From Acanthopleura granulata (lineage: Eukaryota; Mollusca; Polyplacophora; Chitonida; Chitonidae): DNA of 64,000 bases. The stretch lies in contig JABBOT010000031.1 of assembly GCA_016165875.1 (NCBI GenBank), positions 1 through 64,000 on the forward strand, written 5' to 3'. This document shows, piece after piece, positions 10,601 to 21,600 of the stretch. Each line of letters starts with the position of its first letter. Positions within the stretch are counted from its first letter, which is position 1. The notes beneath the pieces are model-generated. The model saw only the letters and a program-made list of their open reading frames with translations. It was not told where the DNA came from and did not search any database. Made by a program: the position numbers and the translations under genes.

Positions 10601-11071
10601 AATTATTTACTTTTTGTTCGTAGGATCCAATCTGATATGTTTTGCCCTTTATGTAAAGTCAAAGAGACCAATGAGCATTTGTTGATGAATTGTTCGTTTT
10701 CACGTCCCATGTGGCGGTTAGTTTGTAGCTGGTTAGGGCGCATTGTGGGAAAGCCTGTGCGCTGCTGCATGCCCCTGATCCAGTTTAACATCCTTCCAAG
10801 TAGTGTGCAGAATGAAAAATACGCCATATGTTTGCTATTAATCTTCGAAGCCCGACTGTCAACTTGGTTAACTCGAAATGATGTTAAATATTCAAATGCT
10901 AAGCCGTCATCCGCCGGCCGTATTATGTTTTTCTTAAATCGGATTAAATTTCGAATAACGGTTGACTTTTACCGGATGTCACTCAAACAGTTCAAAAAAT
11001 ACTGGTGTTCATCAGATATATTTTGTGTCGTGAGAAATGATGGGAAACTCCGATTCTTATTTCAAACATAA
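7619..11071 (+). CDS. LINE ORF2: AP-endonuclease and reverse transcriptase (copy 2)
   Basis: The frame is 1150 codons with no stops. It differs from copy 1 at scattered residues (for example Asp for Glu near residue 86, Ile for Asn near residue 112, and Glu for Asp in the C-terminal third near 10550). GGDFNC, LDQEKAFD, YADD and the C-terminal zinc knuckle are intact. It carries the same SDQ and RQV substitutions as copies 1, 3 and 4. Its partner ORF1 is frameshifted, so this unit could not supply both proteins. Confidence 0.93.
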   Translation: MRIVSINCNGLRQMYRRSLLFRWAKSNSIDVLFLQETYVTCIEEAREWEAEWGGKAFWSFGFSHSCGVGILFSSDVLSSFLTYDHDGRLVVIDATLDNKSFRFICVYCPNVIRDRKLFIESILPFFSTSVPVILGGDFNCVESTSKDKLGGIPYKGAGGADILKTYCIDFHLCDMYRRLYPRSRVYTYHKGNVATRIDRFYVSKSIFPFVKDCSVLPCGFSDQDFVLVQFEGFDNYISKGGGFWKFNSSLLTDNDFTDAVYLLVNTELYKCDKDISSECWDKIKVLIRDLARKCGVARSRERRKLYRQLQKQYRKLQTEEKNHPGQYIDRIIGLKKQLKDLQLNDVNGVKIRSKGKYLDNGEKPTSYFFKRESDRSKKQSLLRLITDTGIVSTQDGIMSACRDFYIDLLSWEPIDPDVCDNFLKTLPRLDPATADICEGPITKEEVYKALSCMKNGKSPGNDGLTKDFYIYFFDLFSDILVAFYNKCFLEGILPSSLRHGLISLICKDPEQSDNLKCSRPISLLTVDYKILSKILINRLQKVLENIIHPDQTCSVPGRSILDNVHLLRSINDYVEQKNLPLAFVCLDQEKAFDRVSQEFMFSALRAYGFGETFIGWVKLLYTNISSSVIVNGYISEPFSVTRSVRQVCGLSPLLYILCLEALAVKIRNDEDIVGILPPGSRDQIKISLYADDGTCLCSTEKSIEKILYWCNLFGHGFGAKLNLGKTKGLWLGKWKSRSDHPFGISWPDNVKILGIFFGKGDLYALNWERIIKKCSDVLNLWQTRALSYFGKSLVLKTLAVSKFIYVGSICSAPLDVVKRLERKMFNFLWSSSQFDPIQREVTYSPTSKGGLSMVHLPTKLDALRLFHVYKLINCAEVKWRHFSDYWLGFSLRRHRPDFPNNSLPHSEFRPTFYNEVFTAYAKFDKLYPDFDWHKPLRCATFYHLLIKHVYKRPRAISLYPTINLKLTWSAIMHPFLEPCTRNVAWRLSHDILPTNYLLFVRRIQSDMFCPLCKVKETNEHLLMNCSFSRPMWRLVCSWLGRIVGKPVRCCMPLIQFNILPSSVQNEKYAICLLLIFEARLSTWLTRNDVKYSNAKPSSAGRIMFFLNRIKFRITVDFYRMSLKQFKKYWCSSDIFCVVRNDGKLRFLFQT

Positions 11072-11176
11072 TGTTCTAGAGTATAGAGTAAAGTTAGATG
11101 TATCAGGTGTCATTGTGTGACACTTTTTAGTTCACATTTCACCAACCATTGTTAATATTCATCACTCTCATTCCAG

Positions 11177-11204
11177 AATAAATCTTTATTCAAAAAAAAA
11201 AAAA
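11177..11204 (+). terminator. Polyadenylation signal and A tract, copy 2/3 junction
   Basis: AATAAA at 11177-11182 precedes 13 A at 11192-11204; copy 3 starts at 11205. Confidence 0.85.
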
Positions 11205-11943
11205 TGAGGGCGACTCGGGTGAGTAATTTTTACTCAGGGGGACTGCGTTCGCGCTATCCCCTTTCATAACCCCAATTGAAAATCTGAAAACACTCTCAAC
11301 ATCAGTGACGGCCAGATGATGTGCGCTTCAACACCTGAGGGACATTTTTGCCCTTACCCTACACAATATCAGCTGGCTGCTCCAAGCAAAGTGGCATGCA
11401 GGAGGGTAAGATGTGTGTGTATGTATTGATTGACAGTGTATATACATGGAATGAGGGGGAAATGTCCAATCTGCAACCCATTTGGGTACACAACAAAAAC
11501 AAAGACAACTGGCACCTGTCTTCTATGTACGCACATAAAAATCATAAATAATATTAGAGCGGTAAAGCCTTCACAAGTCACGCCCAAATCCACCCTCATT
11601 ACCCAGAATGCATTGCTGTACGTACTCCCTTCGTCGCATGCACAAAGACGGTCTGCCAAATTGCAGTTCGCCCATGTCGTACACGGGCCGCCTAATACGA
11701 GTTTGGCCAGTGGAGCTGATGCACTCATACTTACCTGGCACAGGGGCTACCGTGATCACGTAGGCGGTGCCCCCAGGGCGAGGCCTTCCAGTGTGATCTG
11801 TGCAGAAAGAACACTTATTTGTTGTATTCCCACAGGGGCGGCAGCCCTCCGGTGGAGTGCCGGAGGGCAAAAGTAGAGTCTTATTTTCCCATCTGTCCCC
11901 TCTGCCCACGCGCTTTGTAGTAGGGGGTAGCCGTTTTCTTGGA

Positions 11944-12891
11944 ATGTCTCAGTTCATCGATCCAGATGTGTTGTCTCGTACTGGGAGACTTGTTATTTCA
12001 GGCCGCCTGCCCAATGGAAAATCTGTGAAGGATGTCTTTTTGTCTTACCTTTTCAAGTCTCATAGTGTCTACAGGACCCAAATAAAAGCGTTTGGACGTC
12101 TCAGAGCTGTCGGGCAATATTTTGTGACATTCGTAGACAGGCATATCTATTTGGACATGATTAACGCTGGCATGCTTACCCTAGCTCAAGGGGTCAAAGC
12201 AGAGGTGCAAATGTACACCAAGGTGCGCACTGTGGCCAGGGTACACTGGCTTCCGCCCTTCGTCACCAACGCGGCAGTTGGCGCTTTCTTCGACCTCTTC
12301 GGTAAAGTAGAGAAGGTGGAGTTTTGCACCGGTGAGGACGGCATGATGTCTGACGTTCGGAGGGTGTCCATGGAGGTGGATCACAGCCGACGGCAAGACA
12401 TCCCTTATGTGGCGGACATCGTCGGGTGTTCGGTTTTGGTGTCGGTGAGGGGGCGTCCGCCCAAGTGTTTGAGGTGCAACGTCCTTGGACATGTGCGCGC
12501 GGATTGTCCAGCCATCAGGTGCTCGGATTGTCGGGGCATGCATGACCCGGATACCAACTGCCCTGTTCCAACTTGGGCGCAGCGCGTCTCCGGGCATCAG
12601 GACGACGAGGTGTACGACAGATACACAGGTCAACGTTTGGATGACTCCACCGAAGACCAACCTCAGGGGGAGTTAGAGGATATGGAAGAGGAGCCGGTTG
12701 CGACGCCGCCAAGTACCAGTGCGTTACCCTTTGCGGCTGGTAACCCGCCTTTGTCGGAGAAACGGACGCCAAACGAGAAGGGCGACGACCCTGACAGGGA
12801 AGAATCGTGTGAGTCTCCTGACCCGATCGAACCTGTCGCAAAGAGATCAAGACCAGCGGAGGACGTGGAGTGCGCGGAAGACCCGCCGTAG
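11944..12891 (+). CDS. LINE ORF1 protein, two zinc knuckles (copy 3)
   Basis: This 315-aa frame runs from the preferred ATG (363 codons open from 11800). Both knuckles keep their Cys and His residues. Asp is replaced by Asn just before the last Cys of the second knuckle, and Gly by Asp in the acidic tail near 12680. It sits 226 nt upstream of an open ORF2, so with copy 1 it is one of two array units with both frames undamaged. Confidence 0.85.
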   Translation: MSQFIDPDVLSRTGRLVISGRLPNGKSVKDVFLSYLFKSHSVYRTQIKAFGRLRAVGQYFVTFVDRHIYLDMINAGMLTLAQGVKAEVQMYTKVRTVARVHWLPPFVTNAAVGAFFDLFGKVEKVEFCTGEDGMMSDVRRVSMEVDHSRRQDIPYVADIVGCSVLVSVRGRPPKCLRCNVLGHVRADCPAIRCSDCRGMHDPDTNCPVPTWAQRVSGHQDDEVYDRYTGQRLDDSTEDQPQGELEDMEEEPVATPPSTSALPFAAGNPPLSEKRTPNEKGDDPDREESCESPDPIEPVAKRSRPAEDVECAEDPP

Positions 12892-13117
12892 CTGTACATT
12901 GTGCCTCTTTCCAGCCGGCAATGACATCCTTTATGTCCCAGGACTTAAGATTTAAACTAACGATTCGGACTTGGTTTGCTCGTGTGGATTTGACCCGGCC
13001 CGCCCAACGAACTGTAAGTACTTTTTACGGGTTACACCCAGTTTATGTACTGTATTCAGACGATTTCTTCATATTGCTTGTATAATATATTAATCGCTGT
13101 TACATTACCAATAGCAT

Positions 13118-16100
13118 ATGAGGATAGTGAGTATTAACTGTAATGGCCTTAGGCAAATGTATCGTAGATCCTTATTGTTTAGATGGGCCAAATCGAATTC
13201 CATTGATGTTTTGTTTCTGCAAGAGACATATGTTACTTGTATTGAGGAAGCTAGAGAGTGGGAGGCAGAATGGGGTGGGAAAGCTTTTTGGAGTTTTGGT
13301 TTTAGTCATAGCTGTGGGGTAGGTATTCTTTTTTCCTCGGATGTTCTATCGTCTTTTTTGACTTATGATCACGAGGGCCGTTTAGTTGTCATTGACGCCA
13401 CTTTAGATAACAAATCCTTTAGATTCATTTGTGTTTATTGCCCAAACGTTAATAGGGATCGTAAGTTGTTCATAGAATCCATTCTGCCTTTCTTTTCTAC
13501 TTCGGTCCCGGTTATATTGGGAGGGGATTTTAATTGTGTTGAGAGTACGTCTAAAGATAAATTGGGCGGGATACCATATAAGGGAGCGGGAGGGGCGGAT
13601 ATCTTAAAAACTTATTGTATAGATTTTCATTTATGCGACATGTATCGTCGTTTATATCCGCGTTCAAGGGTATATACATATCATAAAGGTAATGTGGCCA
13701 CCCGTATTGATCGGTTTTATGTTTCTAAATCAATTTTCCCTTTTGTAAAAGATTGTAGTGTTTTGCCTTGTGGATTTTCCGATCAGGACTTTGTGTTGGT
13801 GCAGTTTGAAGGGTTTGATAATTATATTAGTAAGGGAGGGGGCTTTTGGAAGTTTAATTCCTCATTGTTAACGGATAATGACTTTACGGATGCCGTATAC
13901 CTGTTGGTTAATACTGAGCTTTATAAGTGTGATAAGGATATTTCTTCAGAGTGCTGGGATAAAATTAAAGTACTAATTAGGGATTTAGCTCGGAAGTGTG
14001 GCGTGGCTCGTTCTCGAGAACGGCGTAAGTTATATCGGCAGCTGCAAAAACAATACAGGAAATTACAGACAGAGGAAAAGAACCACCCTGGACAGTACAT
14101 AGACAGAATTATTGGGTTGAAAAAGCAGCTTAAGGACTTACAATTAAATGATGTCAACGGGGTTAAAATTAGAAGTAAGGGAAAGTACTTAGATAACGGC
14201 GAAAAACCTACGAGTTACTTTTTTAAGAGGGAGTCAGACAGAAGTAAAAAGCAAAGTTTGCTTCGACTAATAACTGATACCGGTATTGTTTCCACGCAGG
14301 ACGGCATTATGTCAGCCTGTCGTGACTTTTACATTGATCTGCTTTCTTGGGAACCTATTGATCCAGATGTATGTGATAACTTTTTAAAGACGTTGCCGAG
14401 GCTAGACCCGGCGACGGCCGATATATGTGAAGGGCCTATTACAAAGGAGGAAGTATATAAAGCTTTGTCGTGTATGAAAAATGGTAAATCTCCAGGGAAT
14501 GACGGTTTGACTAAAGATTTTTATATATATTTCTTTGACCTTTTTTCTGATATTTTAGTAGCCTTCTACAATAAATGTTTCTTGGAGGGTATTCTACCAT
14601 CGTCCTTAAGACATGGATTAATAAGTCTCATTTGTAAAGACCCCGAGCAGAGCGATAATTTAAAATGCTCGAGGCCTATTTCCTTACTTACCGTGGATTA
14701 TAAGATTTTGTCTAAGATATTAATCAATAGGTTACAGAAGGTCTTGGAAAATATTATTCACCCTGATCAGACATGCTCTGTTCCTGGTCGGTCAATACTA
14801 GATAATGTGCATTTGTTAAGATCCATTAATGATTACGTTGAGCAAAAAAACCTACCCTTAGCTTTTGTTTGCCTTGATCAAGAAAAAGCCTTCGACCGCG
14901 TAAGTCAGGAATTCATGTTTTCAGCGTTACGTGCTTATGGGTTTGGGGAAACATTTATTGGGTGGGTTAAATTATTATACACAAATATTTCTAGTTCTGT
15001 TATTGTCAACGGATACATTTCCGAGCCATTTTCAGTAACTCGGAGTGTAAGGCAAGTCTGTGGGCTTTCCCCACTGCTATATATTTTATGTCTTGAGGCT
15101 TTAGCCGTCAAGATTCGCAATGACGAAGATATTGTGGGCATATTGCCCCCCGGAAGCCGGGACCAGATAAAGATAAGTTTGTATGCTGACGACGGCACCT
15201 GTTTATGTTCGACTGAAAAGTCTATTGAAAAAATTTTGTATTGGTGCAATCTGTTCGGGCACGGTTTTGGAGCTAAATTAAATTTGGGAAAAACAAAAGG
15301 GTTGTGGCTAGGGAAGTGGAAGTCGCGATCAGACCATCCGTTCGGGATCTCCTGGCCAGACAATGTCAAAATTTTGGGGATTTTCTTTGGGAAAGGGGAT
15401 TTGTATGCACTAAATTGGGAAAGGATTATTAAAAAGTGTAGCGATGTTCTTAATTTGTGGCAAACTAGGGCTCTGTCTTATTTTGGTAAAAGTCTAGTTT
15501 TAAAGACCTTAGCCGTTTCTAAATTTATTTATGTGGGCTCAATTTGTTCTGCCCCCCTTGATGTTGTTAAACGCTTAGAGCGCAAAATGTTTAACTTTTT
15601 GTGGTCAAGCTCTCAGTTCGATCCCATCCAAAGGGAAGTTACTTACTCCCCCACTTCAAAAGGTGGTCTTTCAATGGTTCATTTACCGACTAAGCTAGAT
15701 GCTTTACGTTTGTTCCATGTATATAAGTTAATTAACTGTGCTGAAGTCAAATGGCGTCATTTTTCGGATTATTGGTTAGGTTTTTCGTTACGCAGACATA
15801 GACCTGATTTCCCTAATAATTCATTGCCTCATTCTGAGTTTCGTCCTACGTTTTATAATGAGGTGTTTACGGCTTATGCTAAGTTTGATAAGTTATATCC
15901 TGATTTTGATTGGCATAAGCCACTTAGATGTGCTACCTTCTATCATTTACTTATAAAACATGTGTATAAAAGACCACGTGCGATCAGCCTGTACCCTACA
16001 ATTAATTTAAAGTTGACCTGGTCTGCTATTATGCATCCTTTTTTAGACCCCTGTACCAGGAATGTTGCGTGGCGATTGTCACACGACATCCTGCCAACAA

Positions 16101-16570
16101 ATTATTTACTTTTTGTTCGTAGGATCCAATCTGATATGTTTTGCCCTTTATGTAAAGTCAAAGAGACCAATGAGCATTTGTTGATGAATTGTTCGTTTTC
16201 ACGTCCCATGTGGCGGTTAGTTTGTAGCTGGTTAGGGCGCATTGTGGGAAAGCCTGTGCGCTGCTGCATGCCCCTGATCCAGTTTAACATCCTTCCAAGT
16301 AGTGTGCAGAATGAAAAATACGCCATATGTTTGCTATTAATCTTCGAAGCCCGACTGTCAACTTGGTTAACTCGAAATGATGTTAAATATTCAAATGCTA
16401 AGCCGTCATCCGCCGGCCGTATTATGTTTTTCTTAAATCGGATTAAATTTCGAATAACGGTTGACTTTTACCGGATGTCACTCAAACAGTTCAAAAAATA
16501 CTGGTGTTCATCAGATATATTTTGTGTCGTGAGAAATGATGGGAAACTCCGATTCTTATTTCAAACATAA
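13118..16570 (+). CDS. LINE ORF2: AP-endonuclease and reverse transcriptase (copy 3)
   Basis: The 1150-codon frame is open throughout. All domain landmarks listed for copy 1 are present at the same residues, including GGDFNC and YADD. The SDQ and RQV changes are also present, so an open frame should not be read as proof of activity. It differs from copy 2 at very few residues, for example Asp rather than Glu in the segment after HPFL near 16045. Confidence 0.93.
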   Translation: MRIVSINCNGLRQMYRRSLLFRWAKSNSIDVLFLQETYVTCIEEAREWEAEWGGKAFWSFGFSHSCGVGILFSSDVLSSFLTYDHEGRLVVIDATLDNKSFRFICVYCPNVNRDRKLFIESILPFFSTSVPVILGGDFNCVESTSKDKLGGIPYKGAGGADILKTYCIDFHLCDMYRRLYPRSRVYTYHKGNVATRIDRFYVSKSIFPFVKDCSVLPCGFSDQDFVLVQFEGFDNYISKGGGFWKFNSSLLTDNDFTDAVYLLVNTELYKCDKDISSECWDKIKVLIRDLARKCGVARSRERRKLYRQLQKQYRKLQTEEKNHPGQYIDRIIGLKKQLKDLQLNDVNGVKIRSKGKYLDNGEKPTSYFFKRESDRSKKQSLLRLITDTGIVSTQDGIMSACRDFYIDLLSWEPIDPDVCDNFLKTLPRLDPATADICEGPITKEEVYKALSCMKNGKSPGNDGLTKDFYIYFFDLFSDILVAFYNKCFLEGILPSSLRHGLISLICKDPEQSDNLKCSRPISLLTVDYKILSKILINRLQKVLENIIHPDQTCSVPGRSILDNVHLLRSINDYVEQKNLPLAFVCLDQEKAFDRVSQEFMFSALRAYGFGETFIGWVKLLYTNISSSVIVNGYISEPFSVTRSVRQVCGLSPLLYILCLEALAVKIRNDEDIVGILPPGSRDQIKISLYADDGTCLCSTEKSIEKILYWCNLFGHGFGAKLNLGKTKGLWLGKWKSRSDHPFGISWPDNVKILGIFFGKGDLYALNWERIIKKCSDVLNLWQTRALSYFGKSLVLKTLAVSKFIYVGSICSAPLDVVKRLERKMFNFLWSSSQFDPIQREVTYSPTSKGGLSMVHLPTKLDALRLFHVYKLINCAEVKWRHFSDYWLGFSLRRHRPDFPNNSLPHSEFRPTFYNEVFTAYAKFDKLYPDFDWHKPLRCATFYHLLIKHVYKRPRAISLYPTINLKLTWSAIMHPFLDPCTRNVAWRLSHDILPTNYLLFVRRIQSDMFCPLCKVKETNEHLLMNCSFSRPMWRLVCSWLGRIVGKPVRCCMPLIQFNILPSSVQNEKYAICLLLIFEARLSTWLTRNDVKYSNAKPSSAGRIMFFLNRIKFRITVDFYRMSLKQFKKYWCSSDIFCVVRNDGKLRFLFQT

Positions 16571-16675
16571 TGTTCTAGGGTATAGAGTAAAGTTAGATGT
16601 ATCAGGTGTCATTGTGTGACACTTTTTAGTTCATATTTCACCAACCATTGTTAATATTCATCACTCTCATTCCAG

Positions 16676-16702
16676 AATAAATCTTTATTCAAAAAAAAAA
16701 AA
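16676..16702 (+). terminator. Polyadenylation signal and A tract, copy 3/4 junction
   Basis: AATAAA at 16676-16681 precedes 12 A at 16691-16702; copy 4 starts at 16703. This junction shares flanking variants on both sides with the copy 4/5 junction. Confidence 0.85.
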
Positions 16703-17441
16703 TGTGGGCGACTCGGGTGCGTAATTTTTACTCAGGGGGACTGCGTTCGCGCTATCCCCTTTCATAACCCCAACTGAAAATCAGAAAACACTCTCAACAT
16801 CAGTGAGGGCCAGATGATGTGCGCTTCAACACCTGAGGGACATTTTTGCCCTTACCCTACACAATATCAGCTGGCTGCTCCAAGCAAAGTGGCATGCAGG
16901 AGGGTAAGATGTGTGTGTATGTATTGATTGACAGTGTATATACATGGAATGAGGGGGAAAAGTCCAATCTGCAACCCATTTGGGTACACAACAAAAACAA
17001 AGACAACTGGCACCTGTCTTCTATGTACGCACATAAAAATCATAAATAATATTAGAGCGGTAAAGCCTTCACAAGTCACGCCCAAATCCACCCTCATTAC
17101 CCAGAATGCATTGCTGTACGTACTCCCTTCGTCGCATGCACAAAGACGGTCTGCCAAATTGCAGTTCGCCCATGTCGTACACGGGCCGCCTAATACGAGT
17201 TTGGCCAGTGGAGCTGATGCACTCATACTTACCTGGCACAGGGGCTACCGTGATCACGTAGGCGGTGCCCCCAGGGCGAGGCCTTCCAGTGTGATCTGTG
17301 CAGAAAGAACACTTATTTGTTGTATTCCCACAGGGGCGGCAGCCCTCCGGTGGAGTGCCGGAGGGCAAAAGTAGAGTCTTATTTTCCCATCTGTCCCCTC
17401 TGCCCACGCGCTTTGTAGTAGGGGGTAGCCGTTTTCTTGGA

Positions 17442-18389
17442 ATGTCTCAGTTCATCGATCCAGATGTGTTGTCTCGTACTGCGAGACTTGTTATTTCAGG
17501 CCGCCTGCCCAATGGAAAATCTGTGAAGGATGTCTTTTTGTCTTACCTTTTCAAGTCTCATAGTGTCTACAGGACCCAAATAAAAGCGTTTGGACGTCTC
17601 AGAGCTGTCGGGCAATATTTTGTGACATTCGTAGACAGGCATATCTATTTGGACATGATTAACGCTGGCATGCTTACCCTAGCTCAAGGGGTCAAAGCAG
17701 AGGTGCAAATGTACACCAAGGTGCGCACTGTGGCCAGGGTACACTGGCTTCCGCCCTTCGTCACCAACGCGGCAGTTGGCGCTTTCTTCGACCTCTTCGG
17801 TAAAGTAGAGAAGGTGGAGTTTTGCACCGGTGAGGACGGCATGATGTCTGACGTTCGGAGGGTGTCCATGGAGGTGGATCACAGCCGACGGCAAGACATC
17901 CCTTATGTGGCGGACATCGTCGGGTGTTCGGTTTTGGTGTCGGTGAGGGGGCGTCCGCCCAAGTGTTTGAGGTGCAACGTCCTTGGACATGTGCGCGCGG
18001 ATTGTCCAGCCATCAGGTGCTCGGATTGTCGGGGCATGCATGACCCGGATACCGACTGCCCTGTTCCAACTTGGGCGCAGCGCGTCTCCGGGCATCAGGA
18101 CGACGAGGTGTACGACAGATACACAGGTCAACGTTTGGATGACTCCACCGAAGACCAACCTCAGGGGGAGTTAGAGGGTATGGAAGAGGAGCCGGTTGCG
18201 ACGCCGCCAAGTACCAGTGCGTTACCCTTTGCGGCTGGTAACCCGCCTTTGTCGGAGAAACGGACGCCAAACGAGAAGGGCGACGACCCTGACAGGGAAG
18301 AATCGTGTGAGTCTCCTGACCCGATCGAACCGGTCGCAAAGAGATCAAGACCAGCGGAGGACGTGGAGTGCGCGGAAGACCCGCCGTAG
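17442..18389 (+). CDS. LINE ORF1 protein, two zinc knuckles (copy 4)
   Basis: The 315-aa frame is open (363 codons from 17298) and nearly identical to copy 1. One change near the N-terminus replaces Gly with Ala in SRTG; copy 5 has the matching GCG codon at the same site, a further sign of old-type sequence here. Both zinc knuckles are intact. The ORF2 downstream is broken, so any product could act only in trans. Confidence 0.85.
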   Translation: MSQFIDPDVLSRTARLVISGRLPNGKSVKDVFLSYLFKSHSVYRTQIKAFGRLRAVGQYFVTFVDRHIYLDMINAGMLTLAQGVKAEVQMYTKVRTVARVHWLPPFVTNAAVGAFFDLFGKVEKVEFCTGEDGMMSDVRRVSMEVDHSRRQDIPYVADIVGCSVLVSVRGRPPKCLRCNVLGHVRADCPAIRCSDCRGMHDPDTDCPVPTWAQRVSGHQDDEVYDRYTGQRLDDSTEDQPQGELEGMEEEPVATPPSTSALPFAAGNPPLSEKRTPNEKGDDPDREESCESPDPIEPVAKRSRPAEDVECAEDPP

Positions 18390-18615
18390 CTGTACATTGT
18401 GCCTCTTTCCAGCCGACAATGACATCCTTTATGTCCCAGGACTTAAGATTTAAACTAACGATTCGGACTTGGTTTGCTCGTGTGGATTTGACCCGGCCCG
18501 CCCAACGAACTGTAAGTACTTTTTACGGGTTACACCCAGTTTATGTACTGTATTCAGACGATTTCTTCATATTGCTTGTATAATATATTAATCGCTGTTA
18601 CATTACCAATAGCAT

Positions 18616-21600
18616 ATGAGGATAGTGAGTATTAACTGTAATGGCCTTAGGCAAATGTATCGTAGATCCTTATTGTTTAGATGGGCCAAATCGAATTCCA
18701 TTGATGTTTTGTTTCTGCAAGAGACATATGTTACTTGTATTGAGGAAGCTAGAGAGTGGGAGGCAGAATGGGGTGGGAAAGCTTTTTGGAGTTTTGGTTT
18801 TAGTCATAGCTGTGGGGTAGGTATTCTTTTTTCCTCGGATGTTCTATCGTCTTTTTTGACTTATGATCACGAGGGCCGTTTAGTTGTCATTGACGCCACT
18901 TTAGATAACAAATCCTTTAGATTCATTTGTGTTTATTGCCCAAACGTTAATAGGGATCGTAAGTTGTTCATAGAATCCATTCTGCCTTTCTTTTCTACTT
19001 CGGTCCCGGTTATATTGGGAGGGGGTTTTAATTGTGTTGAGAGTACGTCTAAAGATAAATTGGGCGGGATACCATATAAGGGAGCGGGAGGGGCGGATAT
19101 CTTAAAAACTTATTGTATAGATTTTCATTTATGCGACATGTATCGTCGTTTATATCCGCGTTCAAGGGTATATACATATCATAAAGGTAATGTGGCCACC
19201 CGTATTGATCGGTTTTATGTTTCTAAATCAATTTTCCCTTTTGTAAAAGATTGTAGTGTTTTGCCTTGTGGATTTTCCGATCAGGACTTTGTGTTGGTGC
19301 AGTTTGAAGGGTTTGATAATTATATTAGTAAGGGAGGGGGCTTTTGAAAGTTTAATTCCTCATTGTTAACGGATAATGACTTTACGGATGCCGTATACCT
19401 GTTGGTTAATACTGAGCTTTATAAGTGTGATAAGGATATTTCTTCAGAGTGCTGGGATAAAATTAAAGTACTAATTAGGGATTTAGCTCGGAAGTGTGGC
19501 GTGGCTCGTTCTCGAGAACGGCGTAAGTTATATCGGCAGCTGCAAAAACAATACAGGAAATTACAGACAGAGGAAAAGAACCACCCTGGACAGTACATAG
19601 ACAGAATTATTGGGTTGAAAAAGCAGCTTAAGGACTTACAATTAAATGATGTCAACGGGGTTAAAATTAGAAGTAAGGGAAAGTACTTAGATAACGGCGA
19701 AAAACCTACGAGTTACTTTTTTAAGAGGGAGTCAGACAGAAGTAAAAAGCAAAGTTTGCTTCGACTAATAACTGATACCGGTATTGTTTCCACGCAGGAC
19801 GGCATTATGTCAGCCTGTCGTGACTTTTACATTGATCTGCTTTCTTGGGAACCTATTGATCCAGATGTATGTGATAACTTTTTAAAGACGTTGCCGAGGC
19901 TAGACCCGGCGACGGCCGATATATGTGAAGGGCCTATTACAAAGGAGGAAGTATATAAAGCTTTGTCGTGTATGAAAAATGGTAAATCTCCAGGGAATGA
20001 CGGTTTGACTAAAGATTTTTATATATATTTCTTTGACCTTTTTTCTGATATTTTAGTAGCCTTCTACAATAAATGTTTCTTGGAGGGTATTCTACCATCG
20101 TCCTTAAGACATGGATTAATAAGTCTCATTTGTAAAGACCCCGAGCAGAGCGATAATTTAAAATGCTCGAGGCCTATTTCCTTACTTACCGTGGATTATA
20201 AGATTTTGTCTAAGATATTAATCAATAGGTTACAGAAGGTCTTGGAAAATATTATTCACCCTGATCAGACATGCTCTGTTCCTGGTCGGTCAATACTAGA
20301 TAATGTGCATTTGTTAAGATCCATTAATGATTACGTTGAGCAAAAAAACCTACCCTTAGCTTTTGTTTGCCTTGATCAAGAAAAAGCCTTCGACCGCGTA
20401 AGTCAGGAATTCATGTTTTCAGCGTTACGTGCTTATGGGTTTGGGGAAACATTTATTGGGTGGGTTAAATTATTATACACAAATATTTCTAGTTCTGTTA
20501 TTGTCAACGGATACATTTCCGAGCCATTTTCAGTAACTCGGAGTGTAAGGCAAGTCTGTGGGCTTTCCCCACTGCTATATATTTTATGTCTTGAGGCTTT
20601 AGCCGTCAAGATTCGCAATGACGAAGATATTGTGGGCATATTGCCGCCCGGAAGCCGGGACCAGATAAAGATAAGTTTGTATGCTGACGACGGCACCTGT
20701 TTATGTTCGACTGAAAAGTCTATTGAAAAAATTTTGTATTGGTGCAATCTGTTCGGGCACGGTTTTGGAGCTAAATTAAATTTGGGAAAAACAAAAGGGT
20801 TGTGGCTAGGGAAGTGGAAGTCGCGATCAGACCATCCGTTCGGGATCTCCTGGCCAGACAATGTCAAAATTTTGGGGATTTTCTTTGGGAAAGGGGATTT
20901 GTATGCACTAAATTGGGAAAGGATTATTAAAAAGTGTAGCGATGTTCTTAATTTGTGGCAAACTAGGGCTCTGTCTTATTTTGGTAAAAGTCTAGTTTTA
21001 AAGACCTTAGCCGTTTCTAAATTTATTTATGTGGGCTCAATTTGTTCTGCCCCCCTTGATGTTGTTAAAGGCTTAGAGCGCAAAATGTTTAACTTCTTGT
21101 GGTCAAGCTCTCAGTTCGATCCCATCCAAAGGGAAGTTACTTACTCCCCCACTTCAAAAGGCGGTCTTTCAATGGCTCATTTACCGACTAAGCTAGATGT
21201 TTTACGTTTGTTCCATGTATATAAGTTAATTAATTGTACTGAAGTCAAATGGCGTCATTTTTCGGATTATTGGTTAGGTTTTTCGTTACGCAGACATAGA
21301 CCTGATTTCCCTAATAATTCAATGCCTCATTCTGAGTTTCGTCCTACGTTTTATAATGAGGTGTTTACGGCTTATGCTAAGTTTGATAAGTTATATCCTG
21401 ATTTTGATTGGCATAAGCCACTTAGATGTGCTACCTTCTATCATTTACTTATAAAACACGTGTATAAAAGACCACGTGCGATAAGCCTGTACACTACAAT
21501 TAATTTAAAGTTGACCTGGTCTGCTATTATGCATCCTTTTTTAGACACCTGTACCAGGAATGTTGCGTGGCGATTGTCACACGACATCCTGCCAACAAAT

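Larger units (their letters stand above)
5716..11204 (+). mobile_element. Copy 2: Tx1-like LINE unit with broken ORF1
   Basis: This 5489-bp unit is shorter than its neighbours because of a 10-bp loss in ORF1 near 6687. It resembles copy 3 most closely: both have GTGACGGCC at the 5' end and share ORF2 variants (Ser-Ala-Pro and Lys-Arg-Leu near 10050, and Leu-Pro-His near 10325). ORF2 is open. Confidence 0.95.
11205..16702 (+). mobile_element. Copy 3: full-length Tx1-like LINE unit
   Basis: This 5498-bp unit has both ORFs open. The body matches copy 2. The last part of its 3'UTR changes type: TTCATATTT near 16631, as in copy 4, replaces the TTCACATTT of copies 0-2. This is the left side of a short old-type patch that crosses into the first 100 bp of copy 4. 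Confidence 0.95.
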
